Below are positions 13,951 through 16,163 of a stretch of DNA of 16,163 bases, in pieces. Within the stretch, counting starts at the first letter, position 1. Each line of letters opens with the position of its first letter. Both the position numbers and the translations under genes were made by a program. The notes under the pieces are model-generated. The model worked only from the letters and a program-made list of their open reading frames with translations, made no database searches and was not told the DNA's origin. This stretch comes from Bacteroidales bacterium (GTDB lineage Bacteria > Bacteroidota > Bacteroidia > Bacteroidales > UBA7960), in the NCBI GenBank assembly GCA_007128045.1, contig SKYG01000266.1, positions 1 to 16,163 of the forward strand. The letters run 5' to 3'.

Positions 13951-16055
13951 CAACTAATTCGGCCCCAAAATAATTTCTCGGGATATAACCGGCTTAGTTG
14001 CCTGGAAATTATTTTATGCTCAGATAGAGACAAATCCGGATCTTCCCCCAGTATTTCCCGGGCATGCTTTCTGGCGAGTTTCAATATATGCTCATCAGTG
14101 GTAAGATCAGCCATTTTAAGATCCAGAATGCCACTTTGTTGCGTTCCCTGTATGTCGCCCGGACCCCGTAATTTCAAATCCGTTTCGGCTATTTCAAACC
14201 CATCATTACTGGCCACCATCACATTGATGCGTTTCCGGGCGTCATTGCTTAGCTGTTCCTTTGTCATCAGGATACAATACGACTGATCAGCCCCCCGGCC
14301 TACTCTGCCCCGCAGCTGATGCAATTGGGATAAACCAAAACGTTCTGCACTTTCAATAACCATTACAGACGCATTCGGTACATCTATCCCTACCTCTATG
14401 ACGGTTGTGGCAACCATTATTTGCGTTTGTCCGTTGACAAAACGTTGCATCTCGTAATCCTTATCTGCTGGTCGCATCTTACCATGAACGATGCTCACCG
14501 CGTATTCCGGCAGGGGAAATTCCCTTACAATACTTTCATACCCATCAGTAAGATCTTTCAGGTCAAGCGCTTCTGATTCCTGTATCAGTGGGTATACAAC
14601 ATATACCTGACGCCCTTTCTGAATTTGGTCTCGCATAAAACCAAACACCTTCAGTCGCTGTGCATCTGTTTGGTGTACGGTTTTGATCGGCTTCCGACCA
14701 GGGGGCAGTTCATCAATGACTGATACATCAAGGTCGCCATATAATGTCATGGCAAGTGTTCTCGGAATAGGTGTAGCCGTCATTACCAATACATGAGGAG
14801 GAACCTGGCTTTTCTCCCATAGCCGTGCTCTTTGTGCCACACCAAACCGATGCTGTTCATCAATAACGGCAATGCCAAGGCAATGAAACTGAACTTGATC
14901 TTCGATCAAAGCATGGGTGCCCAGGATAATCTGTAACCGGCCCTGTTGTAATTCATCGAGCATCTTGCGACGCTTTGACGACCTGGTAGACCCAGTCAAC
15001 AAACCCATTTGAACCCCCAAGGGTTGTAACATGGTCGAAACCGACTCATAATGCTGAAAGGCAAGAATCTCTGTTGGAGCCATCAGGCAAGCCTGATAGC
15101 CATTATCCAGTGCCATAAGCATACTCATAACCGCCACTACTGTTTTGCCACTACCTACGTCTCCCTGCAAAAGCCTGTTCATTTGTTTGCCGGTCAGCGT
15201 ATCAGAACGAATCTCTTTTAAAACCCTTTTTTGAGCAGATGTAAGAGAAAATGATAGCCTGTCATGATAAAAGCCATTAAATAAATCTCCAATTTTCGAG
15301 AATATATGTCCGCTACTTTTTTCCAGACGCAGCAGCTTTTGCCGCAACAAACTAAGCTGAATATAAAACAGCTCTTCGAATTTCAGACGTGCAACAGCCC
15401 TCTTCAGGGATAACTCATCAGACGGAAAGTGAATATCTGAGATAGTTTCCTTCCTGCCAGGAAGCTTGAGTGTTGACATAAGCCTGGGTGGCAGGGATTC
15501 CTCTATATAAGGTACTGCTGCAGGCAGCAGGGTTTTAATCAGTTTGTTGATCCCCCTGCTGTCTAGTCCACGGGCACGTAACTTTTCCGTTGAATTATAA
15601 ACAGGCTGCATCTTAACTGTTGTATAAAGCTGATCAGCAGTACACGGCTCAATTTCCGGATGCGCCAGGTTAATCTTTCTTCCAAATATATTTGGCTTGC
15701 CAAAAACAACGTATTCAACACCTGGTTTATAAAGACCTTTTAACCATTTAAAACCTCGAAACCACACCAATTGCATGCTTCCTGTTTCATCACTTAGTAC
15801 AGCTGTCATTCGGGTGGTGCGCCTGTCGCCATGAAGCTCAATGTTTGAAATATATCCACGTATTTGTATATATGGAAGGTCAGCACGAACCTCACGAACC
15901 TTGTAGAACTTGCTTCTGTCAACATACCTGAATGGAAAAAAATGAAGCAAATCATGGAATGTAAAGATTTCAAGCTCTTTTTTCAGCATGTCGGCTCGCT
16001 GTGGGCCAACGCCTTTTAAAAACTCTATCGGGGTTTCCAGGTAAGAGATACTCAT
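13950..16055 (-). CDS. recG: ATP-dependent DNA helicase RecG
   Basis: A 701-residue helicase that remodels stalled replication forks and branched recombination intermediates. The N-terminal wedge/OB domain is recognisable (FLKGVGPQRADMLKKELEI, 12–30; IQIRGYISNIELHGDRRT, 63–80). Helicase motifs follow in order: I GDVGSGKT (298–305, Lys304), II DEQH (399–402), III TAT (426–428, followed by PIPRTLA), V TTVIEVGIDVPNA (550–562) and VI QLRGRVGRG (580–588). The C-terminal DLKLRGPGDIQGTQQSG (626–642) is the RecG-specific TRG-type region. Length is normal (about 690–705). The gene converges on the TonB-like gene, 62 bp from its stop. The ATG at 16055 gives the family N-terminus. No convincing promoter is seen in the 108 bp upstream within the window. 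Confidence 0.98.
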   Translation of the reverse strand: MSISYLETPIEFLKGVGPQRADMLKKELEIFTFHDLLHFFPFRYVDRSKFYKVREVRADLPYIQIRGYISNIELHGDRRTTRMTAVLSDETGSMQLVWFRGFKWLKGLYKPGVEYVVFGKPNIFGRKINLAHPEIEPCTADQLYTTVKMQPVYNSTEKLRARGLDSRGINKLIKTLLPAAVPYIEESLPPRLMSTLKLPGRKETISDIHFPSDELSLKRAVARLKFEELFYIQLSLLRQKLLRLEKSSGHIFSKIGDLFNGFYHDRLSFSLTSAQKRVLKEIRSDTLTGKQMNRLLQGDVGSGKTVVAVMSMLMALDNGYQACLMAPTEILAFQHYESVSTMLQPLGVQMGLLTGSTRSSKRRKMLDELQQGRLQIILGTHALIEDQVQFHCLGIAVIDEQHRFGVAQRARLWEKSQVPPHVLVMTATPIPRTLAMTLYGDLDVSVIDELPPGRKPIKTVHQTDAQRLKVFGFMRDQIQKGRQVYVVYPLIQESEALDLKDLTDGYESIVREFPLPEYAVSIVHGKMRPADKDYEMQRFVNGQTQIMVATTVIEVGIDVPNASVMVIESAERFGLSQLHQLRGRVGRGADQSYCILMTKEQLSNDARKRINVMVASNDGFEIAETDLKLRGPGDIQGTQQSGILDLKMADLTTDEHILKLARKHAREILGEDPDLSLSEHKIISRQLSRLYPEKLFWGRIS

Positions 16056-16139
16056 GCTTTGTCAGGATTACTGTAAAAATAATAAAACCAATACTGGCAA
16101 ACAGCATATTTTGTAAAAAAAATAAAACAAAGCATAATG

Positions 16140-16163
16140 GTCAAAAGTCAAAGGTCGAAAGTC
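16140..16163 (+). repeat. Heptamer tandem repeat at window edge
   Basis: GTCAAAA (16140), GTCAAAG (16147), GTCGAAA (16154) and GTC (16161–) are consecutive 7-bp units with single-base differences, cut by the window end. It lies about 85 bp upstream of recG. Arrays of GTCAAAA-type heptamers occur between genes in Bacteroidota genomes, from memory. The full length cannot be seen. Confidence 0.6.

Noticed and set aside
1..16163. Search for a CRISPR array, phage genes, insertion sequence, toxin–antitoxin pair or defence island
   Set aside because: No regularly spaced repeats of suitable length, no transposase or integrase motifs and no defence domains are seen; the genes are core functions.

Overview
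The window looks like a core chromosomal segment of a member of the Bacteroidota, probably from the Bacteroidales/Marinilabiliales side. The evidence is the RprX/RprY-type two-component pair, the order prs–rplY, a SUF operon with a Bacteroidota-type cysteine tail on SufD, a TonB-like protein with a seven-proline run, and at least five matches to the Bacteroidota -7 promoter consensus TAnnTTTG. Shine-Dalgarno sites are mostly absent, as usual in this phylum. Species cannot be named from the sequence.

Layout. At the left edge, on the minus strand, lie ribose-phosphate pyrophosphokinase (prs) and then ribosomal protein L25 (rplY), which runs off the window. Divergent from prs is a tRNA-Leu(CAA) gene with a textbook TTTG-N19-TAnnTTTG promoter and a strong hairpin terminator. 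Next on the plus strand is a two-component system (rprX-like sensor kinase, rprY-like regulator). It is preceded by GTTAA direct repeats with a strict 10-bp period, which look like a regulator-binding site. Convergent with rprY, after only 9 bp, is a small lipoprotein of unknown function. A 480-bp gap with several palindromes and hairpins follows, then a tocopherol-cyclase-like protein.

From about 6320 to 12165 lies the SUF iron-sulfur cluster assembly operon: sufB, sufC, sufD, sufS, sufE and a DUF59 (SufT/MIP18-type) gene, behind a good promoter. All expected catalytic residues are present. Downstream are gcvH (lipoyl carrier, own promoter candidate), a VanZ-like small membrane protein, and a TonB-like energy transducer with its own promoter and terminator. 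At the right edge recG, on the minus strand, converges on the TonB gene. The window ends in a heptamer tandem repeat upstream of recG.

How the genes work together. SufS and SufE supply persulfide sulfur, SufBC2D builds the cluster, and the DUF59 protein is probably a maturation or transfer factor. The neighbouring GcvH is a lipoylated protein, and lipoate synthesis depends on Fe-S enzymes, which gives a plausible link between the two. The remaining genes are housekeeping or envelope functions. I see no mobile element, CRISPR array, phage gene or defence system. Most of the window is ordinary core genome. The most interesting signals are the RprY-box-like repeats, the SufD cysteine tail, the tocopherol-cyclase-like protein and the structured gap at 4702–5181.
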